A stretch of DNA of 64,000 bases from an uncultured Roseburia sp. (lineage in GTDB: Bacteria > Bacillota > Clostridia > Lachnospirales > Lachnospiraceae), in assembly GCA_900539115.1 (NCBI GenBank), contig UQAQ01000004.1:1-64000 (forward strand), read 5' to 3'. Positions 8,122 to 17,604 of the stretch are shown in pieces. Made by a program: the position numbers and the translations under genes. How positions within the stretch are numbered: position 1 is the stretch's first letter; each line of letters begins with the position of its first letter. The notes under the pieces were generated by a model that worked only from the letters and a program-made list of their open reading frames with translations, did not search any database and was not told the origin of the DNA.

Positions 8122-9321
8122 TTACTGTTCGATGATCTGAAGCGCACGCTGCAGCTGCGTATCTTCTTTCTCGGTATCGGTATCTTTTTTCTCATATTCT
8201 ATCGTCTCATCCGGGTTAATTCCCTTTTTATGGATGCACTCACCATTTGGGAGATAATATTTGGCTGTCGTTAATTTGATTCCGCCTCCACATGCATTTT
8301 TCAATGAAAATACCGTCTGAACAATGCCTTTTCCAAAGCTTTTTGTTCCGATCAGGGTCGCTGCGCCGCGTGTTTTCAATGTGCCGGCAAACACTTCCGA
8401 GGCACTGGCACTGTTTCCATTGATCAAAACGACAATTGACTTCTGATAACTCTGTTTGTCATCGGAATGATAGGTCTTATCGCCCTCTTTTTTGCTTTTT
8501 TCCGTGATCAGATCTCCTTTTGGCAATAACCGGTTCAGCATATTAATGGCGGAATCCAACGAACCGCCGCCATTATCGCGCAGATCGATCACAAGTCCTT
8601 TGATCTCATCGTTATCATATTTATCGACCGCTTTGGAAAATTGATCATCGGTTTCATTGTCAAATTCTGTCACTTTGATATATCCGATCTTCCCTATCTG
8701 CTTATCTTGTACAGACACGACGTTGATCTTTTTGCAGACCAGCTGCAGGGTAACCGTCTCCTGCTGATTATCGTCATTGGTACGAAGCACCTTGATCTCC
8801 ACCGTCTTTCCATCATTGTCATCCACTTTTATCATGGAAACTACATCGTTCAGCGTTTTTCCGGTAATATCTGTTCCGTTTACTTCTTTAAAAATATCAC
8901 CGGCCTTCATCCCTGCTTTTACAGCCGGCCCGTCCTCTGTGAGTTCCGACACCTGGATATCTCCATTTTCAAGCTGCTTTAATGTGACACCGATGCCGAC
9001 ATAGGAACCGTCGATGCCCTTCATCACTTCATCATATTCACTCTGAGTGTAATACGCAGAATATTTATCTCCCAGCGCCGCGACCATACCTTTGGCTGCA
9101 CCGTTCGCCAGGTCTTCGTCGGTGTAGTCTCCTTGATAATAGGAATCAATACACTGCTCAATGTATTTATTTTTCGTATATGCCTGTGTTGCTGCATTTC
9201 CTGCCGGCAGGATGCGGATACCAAAAAAACGCAATACGGACAGCACACACAAAGTAAATACGATCCCGCAGACCGCTCCTTGAAAAAAACTGCTTGATAA
9301 AATCTTTTTTAATCGTTTCAT
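8122..9321 (-). CDS. S41 carboxyl-terminal processing protease (CtpA/CtpB type)
   Basis: 399 residues. An N-terminal membrane anchor (about 13-35) is followed by a PDZ domain (about 105-180, GIGVTLKQ, AGMKAGDIF) and an S41 peptidase core. The catalytic dyad is Ser306 in NGNSASASE and Lys331 in SFGKG, spaced 25 residues apart as in E. coli Prc. Such enzymes clip secreted or membrane proteins at the C-terminus; in Bacillus CtpB processes a sporulation factor. It follows the LytM-domain gene after a 78-base gap that holds a hairpin, so it may have partly separate expression. The ftsE-ftsX-M23-ctp order is common in Firmicutes. Confidence 0.93.
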   Translation of the reverse strand: MKRLKKILSSSFFQGAVCGIVFTLCVLSVLRFFGIRILPAGNAATQAYTKNKYIEQCIDSYYQGDYTDEDLANGAAKGMVAALGDKYSAYYTQSEYDEVMKGIDGSYVGIGVTLKQLENGDIQVSELTEDGPAVKAGMKAGDIFKEVNGTDITGKTLNDVVSMIKVDDNDGKTVEIKVLRTNDDNQQETVTLQLVCKKINVVSVQDKQIGKIGYIKVTEFDNETDDQFSKAVDKYDNDEIKGLVIDLRDNGGGSLDSAINMLNRLLPKGDLITEKSKKEGDKTYHSDDKQSYQKSIVVLINGNSASASEVFAGTLKTRGAATLIGTKSFGKGIVQTVFSLKNACGGGIKLTTAKYYLPNGECIHKKGINPDETIEYEKKDTDTEKEDTQLQRALQIIEQ

Positions 9322-9351
9322 CGTGATCTCTCCTATGCTTCTTATTCTCGC

Positions 9352-9385
9352 AAAACAGCCTGAAACCGCAATTCGTTCAGGCTGT
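9352..9385 (-). terminator. Hairpin between the LytM-domain gene and the S41 protease gene
   Basis: The 10-bp stem ACAGCCTGAA (9355-9364) and TTCAGGCTGT (9376-9385) is followed on the minus strand by TTTTGCG. The U-tract is short, so this may be a partial terminator or an mRNA-processing hairpin that lowers expression of the downstream protease and cellulase genes. Confidence 0.55.
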
Positions 9386-9399
9386 GTTATCTTTTTCGA

Positions 9400-10692
9400 C
9401 TATTGACTTACGTAATTTAACGGATCTACATAACTTCCGTTCACAGTCACTCCAAAATGAAGGTGTGGACCGGTCGAGATTCCGGTCGAGCCGACATTTC
9501 CAATGACATCTCCCTGATTTACCGTATCTCCGACCTTGACGCCCAATTTCGAGCAGTGCATGTAAACGGTATACAAACTGTTTCCATGATAGATCATAAT
9601 GTAATTTCCCGCTGTGGAACTATATGTCGCCGTAACCACGGTTCCGGCTCCGGATGCCACGATCGCCGTTCCGGAAGAAACGGAAATATCGATTCCTTTG
9701 TGGTATGTGCTCGCTCCTGCAGTCGGACTTGTACGGGAACCAAATTTGGAAGAAATTCTTCCGGATACCTTTAACGGCCAGCGCAATTCGCCGGTATTTG
9801 CCGCATAGGAATCATTGGAAGAAGCCGGATCTGCACCATCCGTCGAAGTATTTCCACCGGATGCCTGTGCCGACTGCTGTGACTTTTTCGCAGCCTCTGC
9901 TTCTTTTTTCTGAATTTCCTGCTGTTTTTGAAGCAAAAGTGCCTCTACCTTCTGTTCCTGTTTTGCCACTTCTGCATTATACGTCTGTACACGCTTATCT
10001 GTCACAGAAATTGCCGAATTCAATTTTTTCACTTCGTCTTTTTTGCTTGTTTTCAACTTTTTCAAGGAACTTTGGTCAGCAACCGCTTCATCCTGAAGAC
10101 TGCAGATTTCATCGACTTTAGCTTCCATCAGGCTCTGCGTATGCTCGATTTCTGTCATACGCTCTGAATATTCTTTAAAAATGTTTGCATCATATTCTGA
10201 AATTTTTTGTACATACTCTGAGCGGCTCAGAAAATCGGCAAAACTGGCAGCACTGAAAATTGCTTCCACATAACCATCTTCGCCATTTTCATACATATAT
10301 TTTATTCGCTTTTTCATGATTTCATACTGCTCTTTTTGCTTTTTCTGCATATCAGAGCATTGTTCCTGAATCTTTGCCAGCTCTTTTCGCGAAGTTTCAA
10401 TCTGCTTTTTCAGCCCGGATATGGTATCCGAAATCTTTTCAATCTTTTTATCCACTTTTTTGATATATTTGAGAATATCACCCTTACTGTCTTCCAATTC
10501 TTTCAGATCTTTTTCCAAGCTTTCCAGTCGGCTCTCTGTCTTCTTTTTTTCTTCTTCTGCCTGACGGATCTGCTGGTCATAATCTGTCGTTGCACTTTCT
10601 TCTGCCTGCGCCGGCGGCTGCTGCAGCCCGGACAGACAATGGGCAAATACCAATGAAATCACAAAACCAATCGCAAGAATTTTTCGTTTCAT
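9400..10692 (-). CDS. Coiled-coil M23 (LytM) murein hydrolase or hydrolase activator, EnvC-like
   Basis: About 430 residues: signal peptide (1-30), a long Lys/Glu/Gln-rich coiled coil (about 35-270), a Ser/Thr/Asn linker and a C-terminal M23 domain. Zinc-ligand motifs are present (YHKGIDI, GPHLHFG), so it may be an active endopeptidase, unlike E. coli EnvC, which lacks ligands. AGGGGG is 9 bases before the ATG at 10692; an in-frame ATG three codons upstream has no spacing and was rejected. The gene begins 15 bases after ftsX. By analogy FtsEX ATP hydrolysis pulls on the coiled coil to switch on wall cleavage at division or elongation. Confidence 0.92.
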   Translation of the reverse strand: MKRKILAIGFVISLVFAHCLSGLQQPPAQAEESATTDYDQQIRQAEEEKKKTESRLESLEKDLKELEDSKGDILKYIKKVDKKIEKISDTISGLKKQIETSRKELAKIQEQCSDMQKKQKEQYEIMKKRIKYMYENGEDGYVEAIFSAASFADFLSRSEYVQKISEYDANIFKEYSERMTEIEHTQSLMEAKVDEICSLQDEAVADQSSLKKLKTSKKDEVKKLNSAISVTDKRVQTYNAEVAKQEQKVEALLLQKQQEIQKKEAEAAKKSQQSAQASGGNTSTDGADPASSNDSYAANTGELRWPLKVSGRISSKFGSRTSPTAGASTYHKGIDISVSSGTAIVASGAGTVVTATYSSTAGNYIMIYHGNSLYTVYMHCSKLGVKVGDTVNQGDVIGNVGSTGISTGPHLHFGVTVNGSYVDPLNYVSQ

Positions 10693-10707
10693 CTCTGCCA
10701 TCCCCCT

Positions 10708-11619
10708 TTAAATGTCCAAATGTTTACGTACCGTAAAGAAACTGCCGATAAAACCTACGCCGATTCCGATCAGCAGACACAACGGAATCAATGCTTTGAA
10801 TATCGTTCCGACCGGCAAAAAGGTCATCCAGCTCGAAATCATGTCAAACTTCGTCTTAATGTACTGTATGATGGAGGAATAACTGACCAGAAGAATGACA
10901 AGCGGAATCACCGCTCCGATCAATCCGATCACCACTCCTTCTACGATAAACGGCGCACGGATAAAAAAGTCCGACGCTCCCATAAGACGCATAATTCCAA
11001 TCTCGGCACGTCGTACCGTAATTCCCGTCGAAATCGTCGATTGAATCAGGAAAATTGACACCGCAAGCAGGATCACAATGATCGCGATGGAAATATAACT
11101 TACCAGACGGCTCGCATTTGCAAGACTTTTCGCGGCATCCGCTGACTGTTTTACCAAACGCACACCTGCTATTTCACGAATATAAGATGCCAGTTCATCC
11201 TGTTTTGAAATATCTTTTACATAGACCTGATACGAGGCAGAATCTGCCAGCGGATTGTCCCCGGCAAAACTGTCTACGAGATCCGGATTATCCTTAAAAT
11301 TTTCAGCAACAAATTCCTTCCAGGCCTGCTCTGCCGATACAAATTCGATATGATCCACTTCCTCCCGGGATTTAATTGCTTCCCCGATGGAATCCATCTG
11401 TTCCTGTGAAGCGCCTTCGTTAAAAAACACCGTAAGTCCGACGGAACTCTCCACTTCTTTGATCATATGACTGAAATTTCCAACAATAAAATAGAACATG
11501 CCAAATAAAAACAGGCACGCCGCCATCGTACTAATAGACGCGATCGTAAACATCCTGTTTTTCCGCATGCTCTTCAGCCCCTGACGGATACTATATAAAA
11601 ATACACTAATCCCTCTCAT
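10708..11619 (-). CDS. ftsX: Cell division ABC permease FtsX
   Basis: About 303 residues, four transmembrane helices (about 25-47, 175-198, 220-245, 270-293) with one extracytoplasmic loop between the first and second, the typical FtsX fold. The MRGISVFLYSIRQG start is characteristic of clostridial FtsX. I place the start at 11619, where AAGGTGG lies 8 bases upstream; two closer upstream ATGs are badly spaced. It overlaps ftsE by 14 bases. It should form the membrane half of the FtsEX complex that controls the coiled-coil hydrolase encoded next. Confidence 0.93.
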   Translation of the reverse strand: MRGISVFLYSIRQGLKSMRKNRMFTIASISTMAACLFLFGMFYFIVGNFSHMIKEVESSVGLTVFFNEGASQEQMDSIGEAIKSREEVDHIEFVSAEQAWKEFVAENFKDNPDLVDSFAGDNPLADSASYQVYVKDISKQDELASYIREIAGVRLVKQSADAAKSLANASRLVSYISIAIIVILLAVSIFLIQSTISTGITVRRAEIGIMRLMGASDFFIRAPFIVEGVVIGLIGAVIPLVILLVSYSSIIQYIKTKFDMISSWMTFLPVGTIFKALIPLCLLIGIGVGFIGSFFTVRKHLDI

Positions 11620-12316
11620 ATTCATAGCCACCTTTTTTATCATCACGAACAACGGTTCCTTCGCTTAACGTTACCACTCTTTTCTGCATCACATCCACAA
11701 TATCATTATTATGGGTTACTACCACTACCGTCGTTCCCATCTTATTTACTTCCTGTAACAACATCATAATCTCCCACGCATTCTGGGGATCCAGATTTCC
11801 CGTCGGCTCATCGGCCAAAAGGATCGTCGGCTGATTCACAAGAGCTCTGGCGATCGCTACACGCTGCTGTTCTCCACCGGATAACTCATTGGGATACGCA
11901 TCTGCTTTGTCCGTCAGACCGACAATCGTAAGCATCGTCGTCACATTGCGGATCATCTCACGTTTGCTTCTGCCGATGATTCGCTGAGCAAAGGCAATAT
12001 TTTCAAACACTGTCCGGTCTTTTAACAAACGGAAATCCTGAAATACGACTCCAATATTCCGTCGATACAAGGGAACCTGTTTTCTCTTTAATTTATTTAC
12101 AAGTCTTCCGGCAATATACAGTTTTCCGGAAGTCGGATCCAATTCCTTCAGCAGCAGTTTAATAAAGGTTGACTTTCCGGAACCACTCTTCCCTACGATA
12201 AACACAAACTCGCCATTTTCAATCTGCAGCGTAACGTGCTTTAACGCATCCACACCGGTCTGATACTGCTTGCTTACGTCATCCAGCGCAATAATCGGCA
12301 ATTGATTTGCTGTCAT
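11606..12316 (-). CDS. ftsE: Cell division ATP-binding protein FtsE
   Basis: 236 residues with Walker A GKSGSGKST, signature LSGGEQQRV, Walker B LLADEPTGNLD and H-loop VTHN. Length and the coupled ftsX gene identify FtsE rather than a generic ABC ATPase. It starts 44 bases after the CdaR-like regulator gene and may be read from that promoter. With FtsX it links cytoplasmic ATP hydrolysis to peptidoglycan hydrolase activity. Confidence 0.95.
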   Translation of the reverse strand: MTANQLPIIALDDVSKQYQTGVDALKHVTLQIENGEFVFIVGKSGSGKSTFIKLLLKELDPTSGKLYIAGRLVNKLKRKQVPLYRRNIGVVFQDFRLLKDRTVFENIAFAQRIIGRSKREMIRNVTTMLTIVGLTDKADAYPNELSGGEQQRVAIARALVNQPTILLADEPTGNLDPQNAWEIMMLLQEVNKMGTTVVVVTHNNDIVDVMQKRVVTLSEGTVVRDDKKGGYEYERD

Positions 12317-12360
12317 CTCTTCTCATCCTTTCCCCTGTCACCAGTCTCATACTCTGTCGA

Positions 12361-13449
12361 TCAATAATCTATAGTTTCAAGATAGTTCATATACTTCACA
12401 ACCATAAGGGCAATTTTAAAAGTAATAGCATCATCAAAGATACGCAGATCCAGTCCTGTACTCTTTTCCAACTTATCCAAACGGTATACCAGAGTATTTC
12501 TATGAATGTATAACTGTCTTGACGTTTCCGATACATTCAGGTTGTTTTCAAAGAACTTATTGATCGTCGTCAATGTTTCTTCATCAAACTGATCCGGTGT
12601 CTTTTCTTCAAAGATCTCCTTGATAAACATTTTACAAAGAGGCATCGGCAACTGATAGATCAAACGACCGATTCCCAGATTACTGTAAGCGACAACCTTC
12701 TTGTCGCTGTAGAAAATCTTTCCGACATCGAGAGCCATCTTCGCTTCTTTGTACGATCTGGAAACTTCTTTGAGTTCTTTTACGATCGTACCGAATGCCA
12801 CATGGACACGGGACATTGCTTCGGTATTGAGCATGTCTACGATGACATGTGCCGTCTTTTCGAGATCCTCGATCTGATCCTTCTCCCCAATCTCTTTTAC
12901 AAGAATAATATTTTTTTCATCCACCGCAGTAATAAAATCCTGCGTCTGTGTTGCAAACATACTTCGCACCGTCTCCAGTGCTCCGGAATCCTTTTCTTTA
13001 TTCGTCTCAATAATAAAGACAACTCTTCGCGCACTCATCTCAATGTGCAGCTTTTTGGCACGGTTATAGATATCCACCAAAAGAAGATTATCTAACAGAA
13101 GGTTTTTGATAAAATTATCTTTGTCATAACGCTCTTTGTAAGCCACCAAAAGTCCCTCGATCTGAAGCACGATCATTTTTCCGATCGTATATGCTTCCTC
13201 CGAATCTCCCCGAATCACAATTACATATTCTAACTGTCCTTCATCATATACTTTAAAATAATGGCATCCTTTTACCACCTGACTGTCTGCCGGTGACTGA
13301 ACAAAACTCAAGCCATCTTCATGATTTACCGAAAAATCATCTGATGTCGTCGCCAGTGTATTTCCCTCTGCATCTGACACGCATAGATCATTTTTTATAA
13401 TCCCCTTAATCCCTTCAATGGTATTTTGTAAAATCTGATTTGATATCAT
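12361..13449 (-). CDS. CdaR/PucR-family helix-turn-helix transcriptional regulator
   Basis: 362 residues. The N-terminal part (about 1-130) looks like a sugar-diacid recognition domain, the middle resembles a GGDEF-like CdaR fold, and the C-terminus (about 300-355) carries the PucR-type HTH with NVSETSRQLYIHRNTLVYRLDKLE. GGAGG lies 7 bases before the ATG at 13449. In Lachnospiraceae such genes often neighbour sugar ABC ATPases, and here msmX is immediately upstream, separated by a hairpin. It may regulate sugar-acid or carbohydrate use; target and ligand are unknown. Confidence 0.87.
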   Translation of the reverse strand: MISNQILQNTIEGIKGIIKNDLCVSDAEGNTLATTSDDFSVNHEDGLSFVQSPADSQVVKGCHYFKVYDEGQLEYVIVIRGDSEEAYTIGKMIVLQIEGLLVAYKERYDKDNFIKNLLLDNLLLVDIYNRAKKLHIEMSARRVVFIIETNKEKDSGALETVRSMFATQTQDFITAVDEKNIILVKEIGEKDQIEDLEKTAHVIVDMLNTEAMSRVHVAFGTIVKELKEVSRSYKEAKMALDVGKIFYSDKKVVAYSNLGIGRLIYQLPMPLCKMFIKEIFEEKTPDQFDEETLTTINKFFENNLNVSETSRQLYIHRNTLVYRLDKLEKSTGLDLRIFDDAITFKIALMVVKYMNYLETIDY

Positions 13450-13493
13450 TGCCACACCTCCGAAAATAGTCTACTCTTGTCGCATTATAGTTT

Positions 13494-13522
13494 ATTGTAC
13501 CATTTTTTTAGAAAAAACGCAA
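13494..13522 (-). promoter_or_regulatory. Sigma-A-type promoter of the CdaR-like regulator
   Basis: On the minus strand TTGCGT is followed by 17 bases and TACAAT, about 45 bases before the start codon. A second AT-rich hexamer (TATAAT at 13484-13489) lies further downstream without a good -35. Confidence 0.55.
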
Positions 13523-13531
13523 GAAATGATT

Positions 13532-13559
13532 TAAGGGATGCCTGTTTAGGCATCCCTTA
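13532..13559 (-). terminator. Hairpin after msmX
   Basis: A perfect 11-bp inverted repeat TAAGGGATGCC / GGCATCCCTTA with a 6-base loop lies 28 bases past the msmX stop. The better U-tract is on the plus strand (TATTTTTA); on the minus strand, where the transcripts are, the tail is only AATCATTTC. Termination is likely but may be leaky toward the CdaR-like gene. Confidence 0.65.
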
Positions 13560-13586
13560 TTTTTACTCACATATGTAAGTTGAATC

Positions 13587-14699
13587 CTAGTTTGTAATTG
13601 TAACTTCTGTCTCTTTGTCGAAGAGGTGAATCTTCTCAGCATCCAGAGCGATTTTGATTGTATCACCAGGACGAGCTGTTGTACGAGGGTTAACACGTAC
13701 TGTGATATCTGTATCTTCAATCGTGAAGTACAAGAATACTTCTGCACCAAGCATCTCGTATACTTTAACAGTAGCTTCCAATGTAGTATCAGGAGAACTG
13801 CTGATGAACATTTCCTCATCTTTAATGTCTTCCGGACGAATACCAAAGATGATGTCTTTATCTTCATAACCATTCTCGATCAGTTTCTTAGCTTTGCTCT
13901 CTGTCAGTTTTACAGAGTTGTTACCAAATACAAGAAGTACATCGGAACCGGAAACGGTTACTCTTGCTTTGATGAAGTTCATCTGAGGAGATCCGATGAA
14001 TCCGGCAACAAAGAGGTTGTTTGGTCTCATATACAAATCCAATGGACTGTCTACCTGCTGTACAATACCGTCTTTCATAACAACGATACGAGTACCAAGT
14101 GTCAAAGCCTCTGTCTGGTCATGTGTTACGTAGATGATCGTAGTTTCAAGTCTCTGATGAAGTTTGGAAATCTCGATACGCATCTGTACACGAAGTTTTG
14201 CATCCAAGTTGGAAAGTGGCTCATCCATAAGGAATACTTTAGGATCACGAACGATCGCACGTCCCATGGCAACACGCTGTCTCTGACCACCGGACAAAGC
14301 CTTTGGTTTACGATCAAGCAAATGCTCGATATCGAGAATCTTAGCTGCTTCATGAACAAGACGTTTGATCTGATCTTTAGGAACTTTTCTCAATTTCAAA
14401 CCAAATGCCATATTATCAAATACGGACATATGTGGATACAATGCGTAGTTCTGGAATACCATGGCGATATCACGGTCTTTTGGTTCTACGTCATTTACGA
14501 GTTTGTCTCCGATCCAGAGCTCACCGCTTGAAATCTCTTCCAAACCAGCGATCATACGAAGTGTAGTAGATTTACCACATCCGGATGGCCCTACGAAAAT
14601 GATAAATTCTTTATCTTCAATTTCAAGATTAAAGTCCTTAACAGCGTGAAAGCCGTTTGGATATACTTTGTTAATGTTTTTTAATGATAAACTTGCCAT
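13587..14699 (-). CDS. msmX: Carbohydrate ABC transporter ATPase, MsmX/MsmK/UgpC type
   Basis: 370 residues: nucleotide-binding domain (Walker A GPSGCGKST, signature LSGGQRQRV, Walker B VFLMDEPLSNLDAK) plus C-terminal OB-like regulatory domain (about 240-365) of the MalK class. No permease or binding-protein genes are near, which fits MsmX-type ATPases that power several sugar importers encoded elsewhere. Ribosome site AGGAGG is 8 bases before the ATG. It is a single-gene unit with a following hairpin. Its codon use looks stronger (more GTT/ACA/CGT) than its neighbours, as expected of a highly expressed protein. Confidence 0.93.
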   Translation of the reverse strand: MASLSLKNINKVYPNGFHAVKDFNLEIEDKEFIIFVGPSGCGKSTTLRMIAGLEEISSGELWIGDKLVNDVEPKDRDIAMVFQNYALYPHMSVFDNMAFGLKLRKVPKDQIKRLVHEAAKILDIEHLLDRKPKALSGGQRQRVAMGRAIVRDPKVFLMDEPLSNLDAKLRVQMRIEISKLHQRLETTIIYVTHDQTEALTLGTRIVVMKDGIVQQVDSPLDLYMRPNNLFVAGFIGSPQMNFIKARVTVSGSDVLLVFGNNSVKLTESKAKKLIENGYEDKDIIFGIRPEDIKDEEMFISSSPDTTLEATVKVYEMLGAEVFLYFTIEDTDITVRVNPRTTARPGDTIKIALDAEKIHLFDKETEVTITN

Positions 14700-14829
14700 T
14701 GCATGTTCCTCCTGGAAATATTTTTTTCATAACATCTGTAGTTAATACTATACACTATTTTCATAAAAAACTCTATATCCAAATTATATAAATAATAAAA
14801 AAATCTTTGTGAAAATTGCATAAGTTTTT

Positions 14830-15702
14830 TTACTGCATTTCACGCCAAAACCCTTCACCCAGAACTTCTTTTGCTTCAGAAAGAATCAAAAACGCTTCAT
14901 TATCAGCATTTTTCACAATATCCTTTAGCAAAACCGCTTCTTTTTTAGACACAACGCACATAAGAACCATTTTGTGTTTTTCGGAATACATTCCCTGCCC
15001 TTCCAAGCCGGTAAGCCCTCTTCCAAGTTCCCGAAGAATATGCTCTGAGATTTCTTCGGGGTGGTCGCTTATGATATAGGCGATTTTTGCAAACTTCAGT
15101 CCATCGAGAATCGCATCCGACACCTTTCCCGTAACAAACACCGCAACGACGGCATATAAGCCGATCTCCAGTCCAAAGATAAATACCCCCGCCGCCACGA
15201 TTAATGTGTCAATGAGTATCAGACGTTCGGATGCACTAAGTCCCGGCAGTATTTTAGCGGTCAGTACACTCAACAGATCACTTCCGCCGGTAGAAGCTCC
15301 CTGTGAAAATACCAATCCGATCCCGGTTCCGTTCAATAACCCTCCGACCAATGCTGCCATCAGATAATCCTGTTTGACGATATCAAACGTCGGAACGATC
15401 AGCAGAAAAAACGAGAAACAACTCGCGGCATAAACCGTCTTTTTCACAAAGGCTTTTCCCTTCTGGCAGTACCCCCGGATAAACAATGGGATGTTCAGCA
15501 AAAGGGTCGTCATTCCGACCGGAATCCCTGACCACCTTGCCGTCTGCGTTAATTTTTTCACAAGGATTCCTATCCCGGAAAATCCTCCTGTCACCATGGA
15601 CAGCGGCTCATAGATAACATTGATCCCCACTGCCATAAAAAACGTACCTGCTGTCAAAAGCAGGTACGTCATCCACCATTTGTTATTGGTCGTGTTTTTC
15701 AT
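14830..15702 (-). CDS. YitT family membrane protein
   Basis: About 290 residues with five to six membrane helices in the first two thirds (TYLLLTAGTFFMAVGINVIYEPL, GASTGGSDLLS) and a C-terminal soluble DUF2179 domain. Function is not established; YitT proteins are widespread in Firmicutes. I set the start at 15702, where AAAGGAG and GAGG precede MKNTTNNKW; longer in-frame extension would run inside the upstream gene. It overlaps the WecG-like gene by 20 bases, so the two are translationally coupled. Confidence 0.88.
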   Translation of the reverse strand: MKNTTNNKWWMTYLLLTAGTFFMAVGINVIYEPLSMVTGGFSGIGILVKKLTQTARWSGIPVGMTTLLLNIPLFIRGYCQKGKAFVKKTVYAASCFSFFLLIVPTFDIVKQDYLMAALVGGLLNGTGIGLVFSQGASTGGSDLLSVLTAKILPGLSASERLILIDTLIVAAGVFIFGLEIGLYAVVAVFVTGKVSDAILDGLKFAKIAYIISDHPEEISEHILRELGRGLTGLEGQGMYSEKHKMVLMCVVSKKEAVLLKDIVKNADNEAFLILSEAKEVLGEGFWREMQ

Positions 15703-16465
15703 CCTCGGACAACTCCTTTTGGGCATCGGACTGCTCCAACTGCTTTTTGGTATTATAGTTGTCCATTTTCTTCCGGAATATTCGTCTGCGCCAACGCACC
15801 GAATACGGAATCCTTGCGGCCGAGGTATAAATTTTACCAAGATGCAGTTTTTTTATGACATCCGGAACGTGAATGTTCTCCCGCAGGATCATGTCCATCA
15901 CGCCACTGAGCACAACGCCCATTTTCGCATTGATCATATGACGCTTGTGTTTCAGAAAACTCTCTGCCTCATGATTCTCCATTGCCATCAAAATGAGATC
16001 CGGAACTTTTGTATTAATCTCATTGACCAGTGCTTCTTCTGTTACACCGGTATCCATCGAATATACACCGACAATGTCCAGATCTTCATAAGCACTTTTT
16101 AGATAGCGGTATACAATCTTGGCCTCTTTTTTGCTTCTCAACACAAGAAAACACTTTTTCCCCTTTAACAGATCTTTTTTCAAAAGCCGATGTGCAATCC
16201 TATAATCTACCACCATGCCGCCTGTCTCCAGAACATCCACATGATATAAACTAAGAATCGCTTTTTCCCCCGGCAGAACAAGGTCTGCCTCTTCTAATAC
16301 TTCCTGAACGACTGGCTCTTCTTCATATTTATCAATATAATCCAAAGACACCAAATGCACCACCCGAAATAAATCACCGGAAAGATATTCTGCCATTTTT
16401 TTACAAAACGTTTCCTCTGTCAGAAGATCCAGTTCCAAGTCCATAATTTTCAAACTTGTTCCCAT
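15683..16465 (-). CDS. Divergent WecG/TagA/CpsF-like glycosyltransferase homologue
   Basis: 260 residues, the family's usual size. Early residues (HLVSLDYIDKYEEEP, EADLVLPGEKAI) match the WecG/TagA pattern of an N-terminal substrate-binding half. However, the canonical active-site Asp/Thr loop and the GxPKQE motif are not seen; the equivalent position reads LMAMENHEAESFL. The membrane-binding C-terminal appendage is replaced by a charged tail. It may be catalytically altered or act on a different acceptor. It lies 32 bases after an LCP-like gene and overlaps the YitT gene, suggesting an envelope role. Confidence 0.7.
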   Translation of the reverse strand: MGTSLKIMDLELDLLTEETFCKKMAEYLSGDLFRVVHLVSLDYIDKYEEEPVVQEVLEEADLVLPGEKAILSLYHVDVLETGGMVVDYRIAHRLLKKDLLKGKKCFLVLRSKKEAKIVYRYLKSAYEDLDIVGVYSMDTGVTEEALVNEINTKVPDLILMAMENHEAESFLKHKRHMINAKMGVVLSGVMDMILRENIHVPDVIKKLHLGKIYTSAARIPYSVRWRRRIFRKKMDNYNTKKQLEQSDAQKELSEDEKHDQ

Positions 16466-16497
16466 GACTACTCCTTTCTCTGTGTTACATTTTGATT

Positions 16498-17604
16498 CTA
16501 ATTCAATGCATCTTCTGTTCCCAGAACGATTTCAATATCTGCTCCGTTTGTCAATGCATCTGCTTCCTGAATTGTCGGATTTTTAAAGTAATCTTTCAAA
16601 TAACGTCCCCATTTCCTGCGACGGACATAGATGGTCGTGGTCTTCTGTACTTCACCGGTAAAATCACCGACTCCCATAACATATAATCCGTCTTTTTCCA
16701 GTTTTTCTTTATACGCGGCCGCCAGACCATTGATCTTACTTCCGTTTGTGATCTGAATGCTGCGCGATTTCAATTTATCCATTCCCGTCTGGGCTGCCGT
16801 TCCATCTACCGATTTCTGCGGTGATGTACGTACTTCACTTTCCCAAATCTGATCAATCATTTTCTTTGTCTTTTTGCCATCCAGCGTCGCACTGCCTTTG
16901 ATTTCTTCTGCATACGCACGATGTGCATAAATACAGTCTGCTTTTACTTTAACCAAACCGGATGCATATTGCTGTTTCTGGCTCAATGTGATGTCTGATA
17001 TGAGACTGTCCCATTCGTCCGAGATAAAATCTTTCATTGAATCCTCACTGCCATCCGCCGGAACCGTCGCCAGATATTCTTCGTTTGGCCGGAACGCCCC
17101 GTCTTTCTTTTCGAAACGTTTGTCAAATTCCACGGAATCAAAGGCTGTAAAATACCCAATATCTACATTGAGAGCTTCCTGTAAAAGCAGAATGCCGTAT
17201 TCATAAGCGACATCTCCTTTAAAATACTGGTTGATATCTCGCAGTGTCACGATCTGCGGCATCGCAGGACTGATCTTCTCATATTCCTCATACACTTTTG
17301 CGTCAAGAGAAATCTGGGTTTTATTGGGGATTGTTACATAATCAAGGTTTCCCGTTTCTTTGTCAAACAATTCAAGCACAATTGCCTTCACCGCATTTGT
17401 GTCTTTTTCAACACTATAGATCAGGTTGCTTGACTCTGACCCGGCATCCACCGTGATCACATGATCGTATTGCGTGCTTCGTTCTTCCTTTGTCGTCACT
17501 TTAAACCATAATGTTGTCAAAAAGTAGCTTGCCACACCAACACCTAGCAGCAATGCCATGATTCCGATGGTTTTTCCAAATACTTTAAAAAATATCTTTG
17601 CCAT
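16498..17604 (-). CDS. LCP-like protein with C-terminal LytR_C domain
   Basis: 368 residues. One N-terminal membrane helix (about 13-33); a divergent LytR-CpsA-Psr-like region (about 60-170, with LELFDKETGNLDYVTIPNKT and YEYGILLLQEALNVDIGYF); and a C-terminal LytR_C domain (about 280-368, SIQITNGSKINGLAAAYKEKL, DIEIVLG). The key Arg residues of active LCP ligases are not evident, so it may not transfer polymers. The ATG has AAGGACGGG upstream. It is the first gene of a three-gene unit and has a good promoter at 17678-17706. Confidence 0.75.
   Translation of the reverse strand: MAKIFFKVFGKTIGIMALLLGVGVASYFLTTLWFKVTTKEERSTQYDHVITVDAGSESSNLIYSVEKDTNAVKAIVLELFDKETGNLDYVTIPNKTQISLDAKVYEEYEKISPAMPQIVTLRDINQYFKGDVAYEYGILLLQEALNVDIGYFTAFDSVEFDKRFEKKDGAFRPNEEYLATVPADGSEDSMKDFISDEWDSLISDITLSQKQQYASGLVKVKADCIYAHRAYAEEIKGSATLDGKKTKKMIDQIWESEVRTSPQKSVDGTAAQTGMDKLKSRSIQITNGSKINGLAAAYKEKLEKDGLYVMGVGDFTGEVQKTTTIYVRRRKWGRYLKDYFKNPTIQEADALTNGADIEIVLGTEDALN

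Noticed and set aside
13626..14531. A 301-codon plus-strand frame opposite msmX
   Set aside because: No family pattern, odd Cys/Phe/Ile-rich composition and no ribosome site; the minus-strand MsmX protein is unambiguous.
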